A program made the translations under genes and the position numbers. A stretch of DNA of 64,000 nucleotides from contig CM001438.1 in the NCBI GenBank assembly GCA_000244995.1, positions 5,436,096-5,500,095 on the forward strand, written 5' to 3'. Source of the stretch: Burkholderiales bacterium JOSHI_001 (GTDB lineage: Bacteria; Pseudomonadota; Gammaproteobacteria; Burkholderiales; Burkholderiaceae_C). The notes under the pieces are model-generated. The model searched no databases. It was given only the letters and a program-made list of their open reading frames with translations, and was not told the DNA's origin. This document shows positions 16,223-24,728 of this stretch, piece by piece; position 1 is the first letter of the stretch, and each line of letters starts with the position of its first letter.

Positions 16223-16960
16223 CTAGGCCACGCGGCCGCGCAGCAGGGCGCTTTCCCAGTCGGCGCGGTGGCGTGCCCGGGCCAGCGCGGCCATGGACGC
16301 AAAGTCATAGGCCACGGCGTGGTGGGTGGCCGACCAGCCCGCGGCCGTGCGTTCGACGATGGCGTAGTGGGCGTCCGGCGTGCCGCGTTCCATCACATAG
16401 GGCACCGGGTGGTCGTCGGTGTAGGCCTGCAGGCCCACGCTGCCCGGGTTGACGATGAGCGGGCCCGTGGGCCAGCGCACCGAGCGCGGCACATGGCTGT
16501 GCCCGCAGGCGACCAGCGCGGCCTGCTGCCCGCCCAGGCGTTCCTGGATGTCCTCGTGCCGGGCCAGCGACAGCAGGCCGTCGCGCGGCGATTCCAGGAA
16601 GTGTTCGCAGTCGCTGCGCGGCGTGCCGTGGCACAGCAGCACCCCGTCGAAGGGGCGGGCGGTGGGCGGCAGCGACGCCATCCAGGCCAGCTCGGCCGGG
16701 CCGAGCTGCAAACGTGCATAAGCGTCGGACGCACCGCCGCCCTTTGCGTCGAAGGACAGCACCTGCCGTTCGTGGTTGCCGGCCAGCACCGTCCAGCCCG
16801 ACGCCATCAGGTACCGGGCGGTTTCCAGGGGCAGCAGGGGGCCCGACACGTTGTCGCCCAGGCAGACGGTGTGGTCGGCGCCGCGCCGGCGGATGTCGGC
16901 CACCACCGCTTCCAGCGCGGCCAGGTTGCCGTGGATGTCGGACACCAGGGCGATGCGCAT
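16223..16960 (-). CDS. Calcineurin-like metallophosphoesterase (YfcE-like)
   Basis: The start ATG 16960 gives 245 residues. All metal-ligand motifs of the calcineurin-like phosphoesterase fold are visible: DIHGN (residues 8-12), GDNVSGP (35-41), GNHE (61-64), a CHGTPRSD segment and ACGHSHVP near residue 150. The family hydrolyses phosphodiesters or phosphomonoesters in the cytosol; the substrate is unknown. The start lies 4 bases after the stop of the PH-domain gene, so they form one minus-strand unit. In the copy of this locus near 5.7 kb the phosphoesterase is absent. Confidence 0.87.
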   Translation of the reverse strand: MRIALVSDIHGNLAALEAVVADIRRRGADHTVCLGDNVSGPLLPLETARYLMASGWTVLAGNHERQVLSFDAKGGGASDAYARLQLGPAELAWMASLPPTARPFDGVLLCHGTPRSDCEHFLESPRDGLLSLARHEDIQERLGGQQAALVACGHSHVPRSVRWPTGPLIVNPGSVGLQAYTDDHPVPYVMERGTPDAHYAIVERTAAGWSATHHAVAYDFASMAALARARHRADWESALLRGRVA

Positions 16961-16964
16961 GGGT

Positions 16965-17393
16965 TCATCCACCCGCAGCGCGCTGGGCCGCGTCCTGCGC
17001 CTGCACGAAGGCCTTGCGGAAGGCCAGGGGTTCGGCAATGCCGTCCAGCAGGGTCTGCGACGCGCCGGTGCCCGAGATCACCAGGGTGCCGTAGTTCAGC
17101 AAACGCCCCATCACCGACTGATCCACGTGCAGGCTTTCCACCTTGTTGATGTTCACTTCGGTGGTGGACCGCCGCACCAGCCCCTTCTTCACGATGAGCC
17201 GCCGCGTGGTGACGGCCACCTCGGTGGTTTTCAGCCGCACATAGGCGATGCCCCAGAGGATGAGCCCCGCGCCGAAGGCCGGCAACAGCAGCAGGCCGAA
17301 GAACAGCAGGTGCCACACCGACCACAGGCTGATGCGCGCGGTGTGCAGCAGCTGTTCACCGGGGATGAGGGCGGCTTCGACGTAGCCGGGCAT
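16965..17393 (-). CDS. Bacterial PH-domain membrane protein (bPH_2/YdbS-like)
   Basis: The start ATG 17393 (MPGYVEAALIPGEQLL) gives 142 residues. The pattern is that of bPH_2 proteins: an initial PGE motif, a hydrophobic double segment (SVWHLLFFGLLLLPAFG and AGLILWGIAYV), then a beta-rich PH fold with TTEVAVTTRRLIVKKGLVRR and INKVESLHVDQSVMGRLLNYG. The protein is probably anchored in the inner membrane; its role is unknown. It is followed 4 bases later by the metallophosphoesterase gene. The last 32 codons are duplicated at 5757-5853. Confidence 0.82.
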   Translation of the reverse strand: MPGYVEAALIPGEQLLHTARISLWSVWHLLFFGLLLLPAFGAGLILWGIAYVRLKTTEVAVTTRRLIVKKGLVRRSTTEVNINKVESLHVDQSVMGRLLNYGTLVISGTGASQTLLDGIAEPLAFRKAFVQAQDAAQRAAGG

Positions 17394-17634
17394 GGGGGAC
17401 GTGGGAGTAGGAGCGGGCCGTCTACCGAGTGCAGAAAGAAGGGCGTAGTCGAGAGCCGCTGGACTTGGAATGCTGCGCTGTTCCGTGGGTGTACGGGCTT
17501 CCACCGCAACATGCACTATTGCGGCCTGGGGCGGTCACTATACCGGTCGGTGGCGGACTCCGTCCATGTCAAACACGTTCGAGTATTACGATGGCCAAAA
17601 TCTGAACTAGCGCGGCCCCTACAGCAGAGCGAAA

Positions 17635-17668
17635 ACCCCGCAGGGGACGATGAAATTTGGCCCCTGCG
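17635..17668 (-). terminator. Probable intrinsic terminator after the SIR2-STAND gene
   Basis: On the minus strand CGCAGGGG (17668-17661) pairs with CCCCTGCG (17646-17639) across a 14-base loop and is followed by GGGTTTT. It lies about 70 bases beyond the stop of the minus-strand SIR2-STAND gene. The T tract is short and the loop long, so the call is moderate. Confidence 0.45.
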
Positions 17669-17738
17669 CAGCTTGCACGTCCCGTTGTTGGGGCTCGCAT
17701 TGAACGATAGGAGAAATCGCAAATTGCTGATTGCCTGC

Positions 17739-20165
17739 CTACTTCTTGTTCAGCCTCTTGAGAATTCGATCCCCGGCACCGATCAGGCTTAAATCGCGAG
17801 GAAAGCTGCGATTGCAATATTCGACTCGATCTCGGATCCAGTTCTCCCGCTTCGCTGAAAGTTTGCCTCCAGCCTTTAGGAACACGCTGATTGCATGGAA
17901 GAGAACCGAATAGGGATGCGGTGTAGGACGCCAAGCTCTCGTTGCTTCATCACGAAGCGCGGTCTCAAGGAGGGAGTAGGTCTCGTCAAAGAGAACTTCA
18001 TCCGGCCCGCGCCCCAGTTCCATCTTCCGCACGATCAGTGACGCTAACGTCGTCTTTGGGAATGGATGCTCTTCAATTGCAACGGCATGTCGCGCATATT
18101 GAATTGCATGGTCAATATTCTCGTCCTGCGTCAGGATAGCTCGCTGCTCCCAGTATCGGGAATTCCATTGCCAAGCTTCCTGGACTGCTTGATAAAAGTC
18201 CTGCGCCTTCTCGCGAAGCAACGGCCGAACGACGCGCCCTGCGTTGAACAACCGACCCGCGAGGCGGGCCTCCGGCGAGCGGTCAATGATTGTCTGACGA
18301 TTAACGTACGGTGCAAGCGCAAGCGCGAGATTTCGAAAGAGAGTTGCTAACAGTGGCCTTCTTTCTCGCGAGAGATAGCTCAGAAGTCGTTCACCAACGG
18401 CTGGATGAAGCGGAAGTACAAAGTCTCCGTCCTCCGAGTAGGCAAGTGGCAATGGAACTGCTAGTGACAGTTGGTCCCGTAGACCAAAATTATGTTGAGC
18501 ACGCTCCAAGATAGGGTAACTGATTCCACCGGAATAGCAAAACTCTGAAAGTGCTGCTAGTGCGTAACTGCTCCGCGCTTCCTGACTAGCATCATGCCAA
18601 AGGGAGTGGACGATAACATCCAGCGGCTTGAAATTGTTTAGGACCCTGCATCCAGCAATAGCTATTGGGTCACCAACTAGCATATCTGCGAATCTTCTTG
18701 GCATTCGAACTGCTTCTGGAGTTCCAACAAGCCCCGCCCTCCGGAAGCGCTCTATAAAGTCCTCGAGTTGATCGGATGTCCAAGCCGACAACGAGAACTC
18801 TTCGCTGGGAAAGTCTCCGAGTACCCTAAATATATGATCGCGCCTATAGTCGCGATCAGCGCACAAGATCGCTAGTGGCCTCTTTGTGCCAAGGCCGTTC
18901 AGGGCCGAGAGAATCGTCGAGGCGTGGTCCGCGAGGTTGTCGATTACAACAAGCGCTGGCCTCGTTAGTGCGGCGAACCCCGCGCGAGTGTTGTCTGGAT
19001 CTAGCGCCATCTTTCCATTCAGATTTAAGACGGTGCGTCCTTCCTTTGCCAAGTCGTAAGCTACTCGCCGCAGTACCGTTGTCTTTCCGGATCCTGATTC
19101 AGCAAGGAGCATGAAAAATCTAGTCTTACTCTCCTTGGACTCGAGATAGTTGCGAATCTTGGCACTGACGCGACGTTCGTCATCGGTTGGTAGATCCAGG
19201 CTTGATTCCAAATCGGACCATCGCGGGGCCTTGCCATAGAAGAATGGGGATGTCTCGGCTGTAGGGTTCGGAGTTGCGGGTCTGACCAACTCGAATGAAC
19301 TGAAGAATTCAATCTGCGCGTCGGGTCCATACGCGCGGTCAAGCAAGCCCTCCATCGAAGGCACCTTGAGTTGACTCACCTGCGGCGAGTGCCCAAGAGA
19401 CACCGTCGTCCAATGCAAGAAGTCCGCGAGAGTAGATTTCACTAGGACCAAGCCATGTCGGTGGCACAGACTCTCAGTGATGGCGTCAGGATATGGCTCG
19501 ACCAGAATTGATGGCCCTCGGTTAGTGCGCAAGGATGCGTCCGAACGGGCACTTAGGTAATACTCAAGATCTGGCTCATTCAGGCTTGTGCCAGAAATGA
19601 TGAATGGCTCCGTGGCAAGCAATTCAGAAAGGACGTGCATCCATGGGTTTAGTCCCTTAGTCACTCTGGCATACTCGGACGCAGAAAATACATAACCCTT
19701 TTCTGGTTCTCGTGTAAAACCGTGCAAGTGAATGATAGAAACCTTACTTTGGTTTGACGGAGTTCGGTAATTGGTGTCGTAGTTGAGCGACACTGCACGT
19801 TGACGCCGGCGAGTTGAGGTCTCGTATGCTGCCTCAAGTGCGTCGTCAATATTGAAGCTATAGATCGCGCGCCAGACAAAGCCAGTAACTCGTTTGACGG
19901 TTTCTCCTGGACGACAGGATGAATACGGCTTTGTGAGGTGTACTTCAACTTCGTCCGGGTTGAGAAGTAGCGCGACTCGAGATAGCGGTGTTGCCGGGTT
20001 GACCTTCTTAAGTTCGCACAGCCTTTTCGTCAGTCCGCTCGCGGACTGGAGTGGAGCGCGATGTACGTCTGAACTATCAAGTGATGCGCCGCTCCCAAGC
20101 AGTAGGTTGTACTGGCCGGAAAACAGGCTTGCGCGGAAGGAATCAAGTATTTCGGGCGTTAGCAT
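17739..20165 (-). CDS. SIR2-STAND NTPase, probable anti-phage protein (Avs5-like architecture)
   Basis: The 808-residue protein has an N-terminal SIR2-like NADase domain: nucleotide loop LLLGSGAS (24-28), FNIDDALE (Asn105, Asp107), catalytic His148 in IIHLHG, and a late strand FIISGTSLNEPDLEYYL (189-204). A P-loop NTPase follows, with Walker A ESGSGKT (Lys361) and Walker B ALVVIDN (Asp409), then a long alpha-helical C-terminal half with no obvious repeat, which in STAND proteins is the sensor. Known SIR2-STAND defence proteins such as the Avs5 group detect a phage protein, oligomerise and deplete NAD+. All key residues appear intact. The low GC content marks it as acquired. The exact clade is not certain; another SIR2-NTPase defence family is possible. 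Confidence 0.75.
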   Translation of the reverse strand: MLTPEILDSFRASLFSGQYNLLLGSGASLDSSDVHRAPLQSASGLTKRLCELKKVNPATPLSRVALLLNPDEVEVHLTKPYSSCRPGETVKRVTGFVWRAIYSFNIDDALEAAYETSTRRRQRAVSLNYDTNYRTPSNQSKVSIIHLHGFTREPEKGYVFSASEYARVTKGLNPWMHVLSELLATEPFIISGTSLNEPDLEYYLSARSDASLRTNRGPSILVEPYPDAITESLCHRHGLVLVKSTLADFLHWTTVSLGHSPQVSQLKVPSMEGLLDRAYGPDAQIEFFSSFELVRPATPNPTAETSPFFYGKAPRWSDLESSLDLPTDDERRVSAKIRNYLESKESKTRFFMLLAESGSGKTTVLRRVAYDLAKEGRTVLNLNGKMALDPDNTRAGFAALTRPALVVIDNLADHASTILSALNGLGTKRPLAILCADRDYRRDHIFRVLGDFPSEEFSLSAWTSDQLEDFIERFRRAGLVGTPEAVRMPRRFADMLVGDPIAIAGCRVLNNFKPLDVIVHSLWHDASQEARSSYALAALSEFCYSGGISYPILERAQHNFGLRDQLSLAVPLPLAYSEDGDFVLPLHPAVGERLLSYLSRERRPLLATLFRNLALALAPYVNRQTIIDRSPEARLAGRLFNAGRVVRPLLREKAQDFYQAVQEAWQWNSRYWEQRAILTQDENIDHAIQYARHAVAIEEHPFPKTTLASLIVRKMELGRGPDEVLFDETYSLLETALRDEATRAWRPTPHPYSVLFHAISVFLKAGGKLSAKRENWIRDRVEYCNRSFPRDLSLIGAGDRILKRLNKK

Positions 20166-20440
20166 GGCTAGGAAATAGGTTTTGGGCGACCTAACATAGA
20201 TTTAATACGCGCTTCGTATCAGACGATTTCGTCCATCAATGGAAATGCTGACGACGCATGTTATCCACCGATTTCCAAATCTCGAAGCACTCCATTCACA
20301 AGAAGCATCCATTGTGGGCACGAAAGGTTCGAAATGGCACCGTCCCCATGCCTTGCCGCACTAGCGAACGCCAACCCGGACACCTGCCCCACGATCAGCT
20401 GCGCGCAGCCGCCCGCAGTTCAGGCACGCCCGGCCTCGCT

Positions 20441-21712
20441 TCAATACCGATACAACGGAAACCCCCGCGCCAACGCCCGTACCTCAGCCCCCACAGCCGC
20501 CTCCACCCCCACATCCCCCCGCGCCCCCAACACCCGCCTCGTCCACCCCGCAATCACCCCCATCTTCGCCACCCCCAACCCCCGCGTCGTGGCGCCGGAA
20601 ACCCCAAACCGCACCCCATGGACCTGCCTCCGCTCCGGGTCGTCGGTGGGCAGCGGGTTCAGGTTGGCAATCAAGCCGCAGCGCTCCAGCGCGGCGGCGG
20701 CCACGTCGCCGGTCAGGCCCTGGCGGCGCAGGTCCAGCAGCATCAGCGGGGTGTCGGTGCCATTGCACAGCAGATCAAAACCTTGTTCCTGCAGCGCCGC
20801 GGCCAGCGCGCGGGCGTTGGCCAGCACGGCCGCGGCATGGGCCTTGAACTCGGGCTTCAGCGCTTCGCCCAGGGCCACCGCTTTCGCCGCCACGATGTGC
20901 AGGTAGGGCGTGCCCTGCAGGCCGGGGAACACCGCCGTGTTGAGGGGCTTGCTCAAGGCCGGGTCGTTCCACAGCACGATGGCGCCGCGCGGGCCGCGCA
21001 GGCTTTTGTAGGTGGTGGTGGTCACCACGTCGGCGTGCGGGAAGGGGCTGGCGTGCGCACCACCGGCCACCAGGCCGGCGAAGTGGGCCATGTCCACCAG
21101 CAGCTTGGCGCCGGCCGCGTCCGCCGCGCGGCGGAACATGGGGAAGTCCAGTGCGCGCGGGTAGGCCGAGCCGCCGGCGATGACGAGCTTGGGCTTGTGC
21201 TCGCGCGCCAGCGCCATCACCTCGTCGGGGTCGATGAGGCCGGTGTCCTTGCGCACGCCGTAGTGCTTCACCTTGAACCAGCGGCCGCTGAAGTTCACCG
21301 CCGCGCCGTGGCTCAGGTGCCCGCCGGCGTTCAGGTCCATGGACAGCAGGGTGTCGCCCGGCTGCAGCAGCGCGTGCAGCACGGCGTGGTTGGCCTGGCT
21401 GCCGGAATGAGGCTGCACGTTGGCGAAGTTGCAGCCGAACAGGGCGCAGGCGCGTTCGATGGCCGCGCGCTCCACCTTGTCCACCTGGGCCGCGCCGGCA
21501 TGCCAGCGCTTGCCGGGGTAGCCTTCCACCGTCTTGTTGGTGAGCAGCGAGCCCTGCACCTGCAGCACCGCGCGGCTGACGATGTTTTCGCTGGCGATGA
21601 GTTCGATCACCTCTTCCTGCCGCCGCGCTTCGGCGGCGATGGCCTCGGCGATCAATGGGTCGGTCTGTTCAACCGGGGCGGAGAAGTAGCCGGGGTGCAG
21701 GTGGCCGTTCAT
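20441..21712 (-). CDS. glyA: Serine hydroxymethyltransferase-like PLP enzyme (divergent GlyA paralogue)
   Basis: The start ATG 21712 gives 423 residues, close to bacterial GlyA length. SHMT signatures are present: LIASENIVSRAV, NVQPHSGSQAN, DMAHFAGLVAGG and the PLP-lysine motif TTTTYKSLRGPRG. Two positions differ from the housekeeping enzyme: the usual TTTTHKTLRGPRGG has Tyr for His, and the usual EGYPGKRYYGG reads EGYPGKRWHAG. These occur near the active site, so a paralogue with altered substrate preference (another beta-hydroxy amino acid or alpha-methylserine) is plausible, although serine/glycine/folate chemistry is still possible. The gene stands alone, and its 3' end borders the low-GC island. 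Confidence 0.8.
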   Translation of the reverse strand: MNGHLHPGYFSAPVEQTDPLIAEAIAAEARRQEEVIELIASENIVSRAVLQVQGSLLTNKTVEGYPGKRWHAGAAQVDKVERAAIERACALFGCNFANVQPHSGSQANHAVLHALLQPGDTLLSMDLNAGGHLSHGAAVNFSGRWFKVKHYGVRKDTGLIDPDEVMALAREHKPKLVIAGGSAYPRALDFPMFRRAADAAGAKLLVDMAHFAGLVAGGAHASPFPHADVVTTTTYKSLRGPRGAIVLWNDPALSKPLNTAVFPGLQGTPYLHIVAAKAVALGEALKPEFKAHAAAVLANARALAAALQEQGFDLLCNGTDTPLMLLDLRRQGLTGDVAAAALERCGLIANLNPLPTDDPERRQVHGVRFGVSGATTRGLGVAKMGVIAGWTRRVLGARGDVGVEAAVGAEVRALARGFPLYRY

Positions 21713-21844
21713 GGTGTCAGCAGCGCAGGGTGGGAAGCGGCCAGCATATCGCTGCGGCACGCAGGTGCTTTCATTGAGTCCGCGCAACCCCGCCCTGGCA
21801 GGCGCTGCTTCAATGGCGGCATCGATCACGCGTGGGGGTAGGTC

Positions 21845-22705
21845 ATGGCTGGGTATGCAGGGGCTTGGGGGTGTCTGGTGTTCGGGGCCGCCCTGCTGGC
21901 GGTGGGGCCGGCGCAGGCGCAGCTGGCGCCGCCCATGTCCGTCATCAGCGTGGGCTGCGGCCCGGTGGGCACCGGCTGGACCACCACCGGGCCCCTGGGC
22001 GTGGGCCTGCAGGACAGCTGCGACCTGGCCGATTCCGGCGTGGGGCCCCAGGGGCCCTACAGCCACCAGGCGGCGGCGTCGGTGAACACCGGCCTGGGCG
22101 GCGGCGGTGCGGTGGACGCGAACGCCTCGGTCACCAGCCAGGGCGACCCGCTGCACATGTGGACGGCCGGCGCGGGCGGCAGCGTGCAGTACGTGGTCAG
22201 CCTGGCCGGCACGGGGCAGGCCCCGCCCACCACGGTGGCGCGCGTGCCGGTGCGCTTCAGCGCCGCGGGCATGGCCAGCGTTTCCGATTCTGACCATGGC
22301 CACTTCCAGATCACCGCCCAGGTGGCCGACGTGAACTTCCCGTTCGGCTCCTTCGTGCGCAACTGGGAAGGTGGGGGCAGCCATTCGGACAGCTTCAGCG
22401 GCAGCACCACGCTGCAGGTGTCCACCCAGCCGGGCAATGGGTTCTCCGTGCTGGTGTCGGCCACCTGCGACGTGAGCGTCTGGTCCGACCGCACGGCCGA
22501 ATGCACGGCGGCGGCCGACCCGCTGTTCAGTTTCGACCAGGCGGCCTTCGACGCCGCGATGGGCGCGAACAGCTTCGCGCTGGACCGCTACTACCAGCTG
22601 CAGGCCAGCCCGGGCGTGACCCTGGTGCCCGAACCGGCCAGCGCCTGGCTGGCCCTGGCGGGCGGGCTGCTGCTGGCGCTGCGGCGCCGGCGCGCCACGG
22701 CCTGA
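21845..22705 (+). CDS. PEP-CTERM sorting-signal protein
   Basis: The 286-residue protein has a signal peptide (hydrophobic core LVFGAALLAVG, cleavage near AQAQ) and a classical C-terminal PEP-CTERM tripartite signal: VPEPA, a hydrophobic helix (SAWLALAGGLLLAL) and a basic RRRR tail. Such proteins are processed by exosortase and often end up in exopolysaccharide or floc material. The body is rich in Gly, Ser, Thr and Val, as expected for a beta-structured surface protein, and gives no other clue. No exosortase gene is present in the window. Confidence 0.88.
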   Translation: MAGYAGAWGCLVFGAALLAVGPAQAQLAPPMSVISVGCGPVGTGWTTTGPLGVGLQDSCDLADSGVGPQGPYSHQAAASVNTGLGGGGAVDANASVTSQGDPLHMWTAGAGGSVQYVVSLAGTGQAPPTTVARVPVRFSAAGMASVSDSDHGHFQITAQVADVNFPFGSFVRNWEGGGSHSDSFSGSTTLQVSTQPGNGFSVLVSATCDVSVWSDRTAECTAAADPLFSFDQAAFDAAMGANSFALDRYYQLQASPGVTLVPEPASAWLALAGGLLLALRRRRATA

Positions 22706-22789
22706 CACCGGGCGGAAGCGCCGGCCGCGTGCGCGGCCCCAGGCGCAGGGCTACAGTGGCGCGCCTGCCCCCGCGCCCTGCAGCCCGCC

Positions 22790-23470
22790 ATGCACCCCCT
22801 TGACCAGCCCGTCTGGCCCAGCCTGAACAGCCACCACGCGCCCCTGAGCGAAGGCGGCGCGCTGGCGCGGCGTTTCCTGCCCGACGTGAACCTGTTCGGC
22901 GCGTCCGTTGACGACAGCGCCCCCGCGCTGGACGCACTGGCGGCCCTGCTGCCGGCCAGGCAGCCCTTGCTTCTGCTGCAGGCCCGGCCCGTCGTTCTGC
23001 CACCCGGGCTGGTGGCGGTGAAGCAGGCCCTGTGCGTGCAGATGGTGGCCACAGGCCCGGTCGCCGTGCCGGATGAAAGCCACATCCAGGTGCTGACCGA
23101 CGCCGACGCCCCGGAGATGCTGGCCCTGGCGCGGCTGACCGAACCCGGCCCCTTCCTGGAACGCACGCACACGATGGGCCGCTTCCTGGGCGTGCGCATC
23201 GATGGGCGCCTGGCCGCGATGGCGGGTGAGCGGCTGCGCTGGAGCGGCTTCACCGAGGTGAGCGGCGTGTGCACCCACCCCGATTTCCGCGGCCGTGGCC
23301 TGGCGGGGCGCTTGTCAGCCGCCGTGGCGGCGAACATCCAGGCCCGCGGCGACCAGCCCTTCCTGCACGCCTGGGCCACCAACGCGCCGGCCATTTCGCT
23401 GTACCGCGCGCTGGGCTTTCAGATTCGCGGAGAGATGAACGCGGCGGTGCTGGAGCGTTCACCCGCCTGA
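22790..23470 (+). CDS. GNAT-family N-acetyltransferase (FR47-like)
   Basis: This 226-residue protein has an N-terminal region of about 90 residues and a C-terminal GNAT domain. The acetyl-CoA pyrophosphate loop is seen in VSGVCTHPDFRGRGLAGRL (Q/RxxGxG/A form, RGRGLA), followed by the helix of motif A and a late NAPAISLYRALGF motif that is typical of the fold. The acceptor substrate is unknown. It lies downstream of the PEP-CTERM gene but with a gap of 84 bases, so co-transcription is possible only. Confidence 0.85.
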   Translation: MHPLDQPVWPSLNSHHAPLSEGGALARRFLPDVNLFGASVDDSAPALDALAALLPARQPLLLLQARPVVLPPGLVAVKQALCVQMVATGPVAVPDESHIQVLTDADAPEMLALARLTEPGPFLERTHTMGRFLGVRIDGRLAAMAGERLRWSGFTEVSGVCTHPDFRGRGLAGRLSAAVAANIQARGDQPFLHAWATNAPAISLYRALGFQIRGEMNAAVLERSPA

Positions 23471-23669
23471 GGCCTTGGGCCGTGGCCTGCCGTGGTGGGC
23501 TTCGCCGATTTGCGCGAGCCTGGGCCGCTGGGTGAAGGGCGCCGCTCATGTCCTCCTTCGTCAGCCTGCCGGCTGACGAATTCCCCCTTTACTTCGCTCT
23601 GCCCTTCACCCAACGTCCCAGGCTGCCACCATCAGCCCACTGCGCCTGGCGGCATGCGACGGTGGTGCC

Positions 23670-23777
23670 GGAGCGATGTGCCGTACTCGCTTTGCGCAGG
23701 TCAAGGAGGAGCCGGCCGCGGGCCGGCGGGGGACACGGAGCAAAGCGAGCACGGCGCAGCGCTCCTCGCGCTGAACC
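23670..23777 (+). repeat. Dispersed hairpin repeat, copy 1, in a 327-base gene-free gap
   Basis: Arms at 23670-23694 and 23741-23765 are inverted repeats with 22 of 25 positions complementary (GGAGCG...CTCGCTTTG and CAAAGCGAG...CGCTCC). The core between them carries GTCAAGGAGGAGCC, a G+C stem and GGCGGGGGACA. The element recurs in reverse at 31503-31610 and with different arms at 31648-31768. The rest of the gap 23471-23797 shows no gene. Confidence 0.75.
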
Positions 23778-23797
23778 CGGCGCGCAGGCTTCGACGC

Positions 23798-24691
23798 TCA
23801 GCCCTTCGCCACCTCATGCCCCGCCATCAACTCCAGCGCCTTCACCAGCGCGGAGTGGTCCAGTTCGGCCCCACCGTTCGCAGCCAGCGCCTGCATCAAC
23901 TGCGCCGCACCGGCGGTCTGCGGCAGGGCCACGCCCAGTTCGCGCGCGCCCTGCAGCGCCAGGTTCAGGTCCTTCTGGTGCAGCTTGATGCGGAAGCCCG
24001 GATTGAAGGTGCGCTTGATCATGCGTTCGCCATGCACTTCCAGGATGCGGCTGGCCGCGAAGCCACCCATCAGCGCCTGGCGCACCTTGGCCGGGTCGGC
24101 GCCGGCCTTGCTGGCGAACAGCAGGGCTTCGCCCACCGCGGCGATGTTCAGCGCCACGATGATCTGGTTGGCCACCTTGGTGGTCTGGCCGTCGCCGTTG
24201 CCACCCACCAGGGTGATGTTCTTGCCCATCAGCGCCAGCAGCGGGTGGATGCGCTGGAACACCGCTTCGTCGCCACCGCACATGATGGTGAGGCTGGCCG
24301 CCTTGGCGCCCACCTCGCCACCGGAGACGGGTGCGTCGATGTAGTCGGCACCGGCTTCGTTGATCTTCTTCGCGAAGGCCTTGGTGGCCATGGGCGAGAT
24401 GGAACTCATGTCCACCACCACCTTGCGCGCACCGCTGCCCGGCAATGCGCTGGCCACGCCCTGGGGGCCGAAGAGCACCGCTTCCACGTCCGGTGTGTCG
24501 GGCACCATCAGGAACACCACCTCGGCGTGCTTCGCCACTTCGGCCGCGTCCTGGCAGGCCACGGCCTTGGCGTCGGTCAGCGCCGCGGGCACCTGGCGGC
24601 GGGTGGTGACGTACAGCGTGTGGCCGGCGTTGGCCAGGTGCAGCGCCATGGGCGTGCCCATGATGCCCAGGCCGATGAATCCGATGTTCAT
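23798..24691 (-). CDS. glxR: 2-hydroxy-3-oxopropionate (tartronate semialdehyde) reductase
   Basis: The 297-residue protein belongs to the beta-hydroxyacid dehydrogenase family. It has the NAD(P)-binding GFIGLGIMG motif at the N-terminus, the substrate motif DAPVSGGEVGAKAASL and the catalytic-lysine motif GNGDGQTTKVANQ. GlxR/GarR enzymes reduce tartronate semialdehyde to D-glycerate. As the last gene of the glucarate operon, it would act on the aldolase product of the pathway. The aldolase itself is not in the window. Confidence 0.88.
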   Translation of the reverse strand: MNIGFIGLGIMGTPMALHLANAGHTLYVTTRRQVPAALTDAKAVACQDAAEVAKHAEVVFLMVPDTPDVEAVLFGPQGVASALPGSGARKVVVDMSSISPMATKAFAKKINEAGADYIDAPVSGGEVGAKAASLTIMCGGDEAVFQRIHPLLALMGKNITLVGGNGDGQTTKVANQIIVALNIAAVGEALLFASKAGADPAKVRQALMGGFAASRILEVHGERMIKRTFNPGFRIKLHQKDLNLALQGARELGVALPQTAGAAQLMQALAANGGAELDHSALVKALELMAGHEVAKG

Positions 24692-24728
24692 GACGGGTTC
24701 CTTGAGGAAGTGGGGGAACGGGGACGAT

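Larger units (their letters stand above)
17400..20400. mobile_element. Low-GC genomic island carrying the SIR2-STAND gene
   Basis: Hand counts on sample lines give about 48-58% G+C in this stretch against about 70% or more on both sides, with a codon usage much richer in A and T. The only substantial gene is the SIR2-STAND protein. Position 17394-17738 (345 bases) holds no gene that I can support, apart from a hairpin; position 20166-20440 is a gene-free leader. I see no integrase, no tRNA and no clear flanking direct repeats, so the edges are approximate and the mechanism of entry is unknown. The island sits between the PH-domain gene and the 3' end of the SHMT-like gene. Confidence 0.6.

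Noticed and set aside
16223-16960. Possible toxin or defence role of the metallophosphoesterase
   Set aside because: All motifs are those of an ordinary YfcE-like enzyme and nothing links it to the cassette except position.
17400-20400. Integrated phage or integron
   Set aside because: No integrase, attachment repeats, tRNA target or phage gene was found in the low-GC stretch.
20258-21841. Plus-strand open frame of 527 codons over the SHMT gene
   Set aside because: Antisense to conserved SHMT motifs; no start signal or family.
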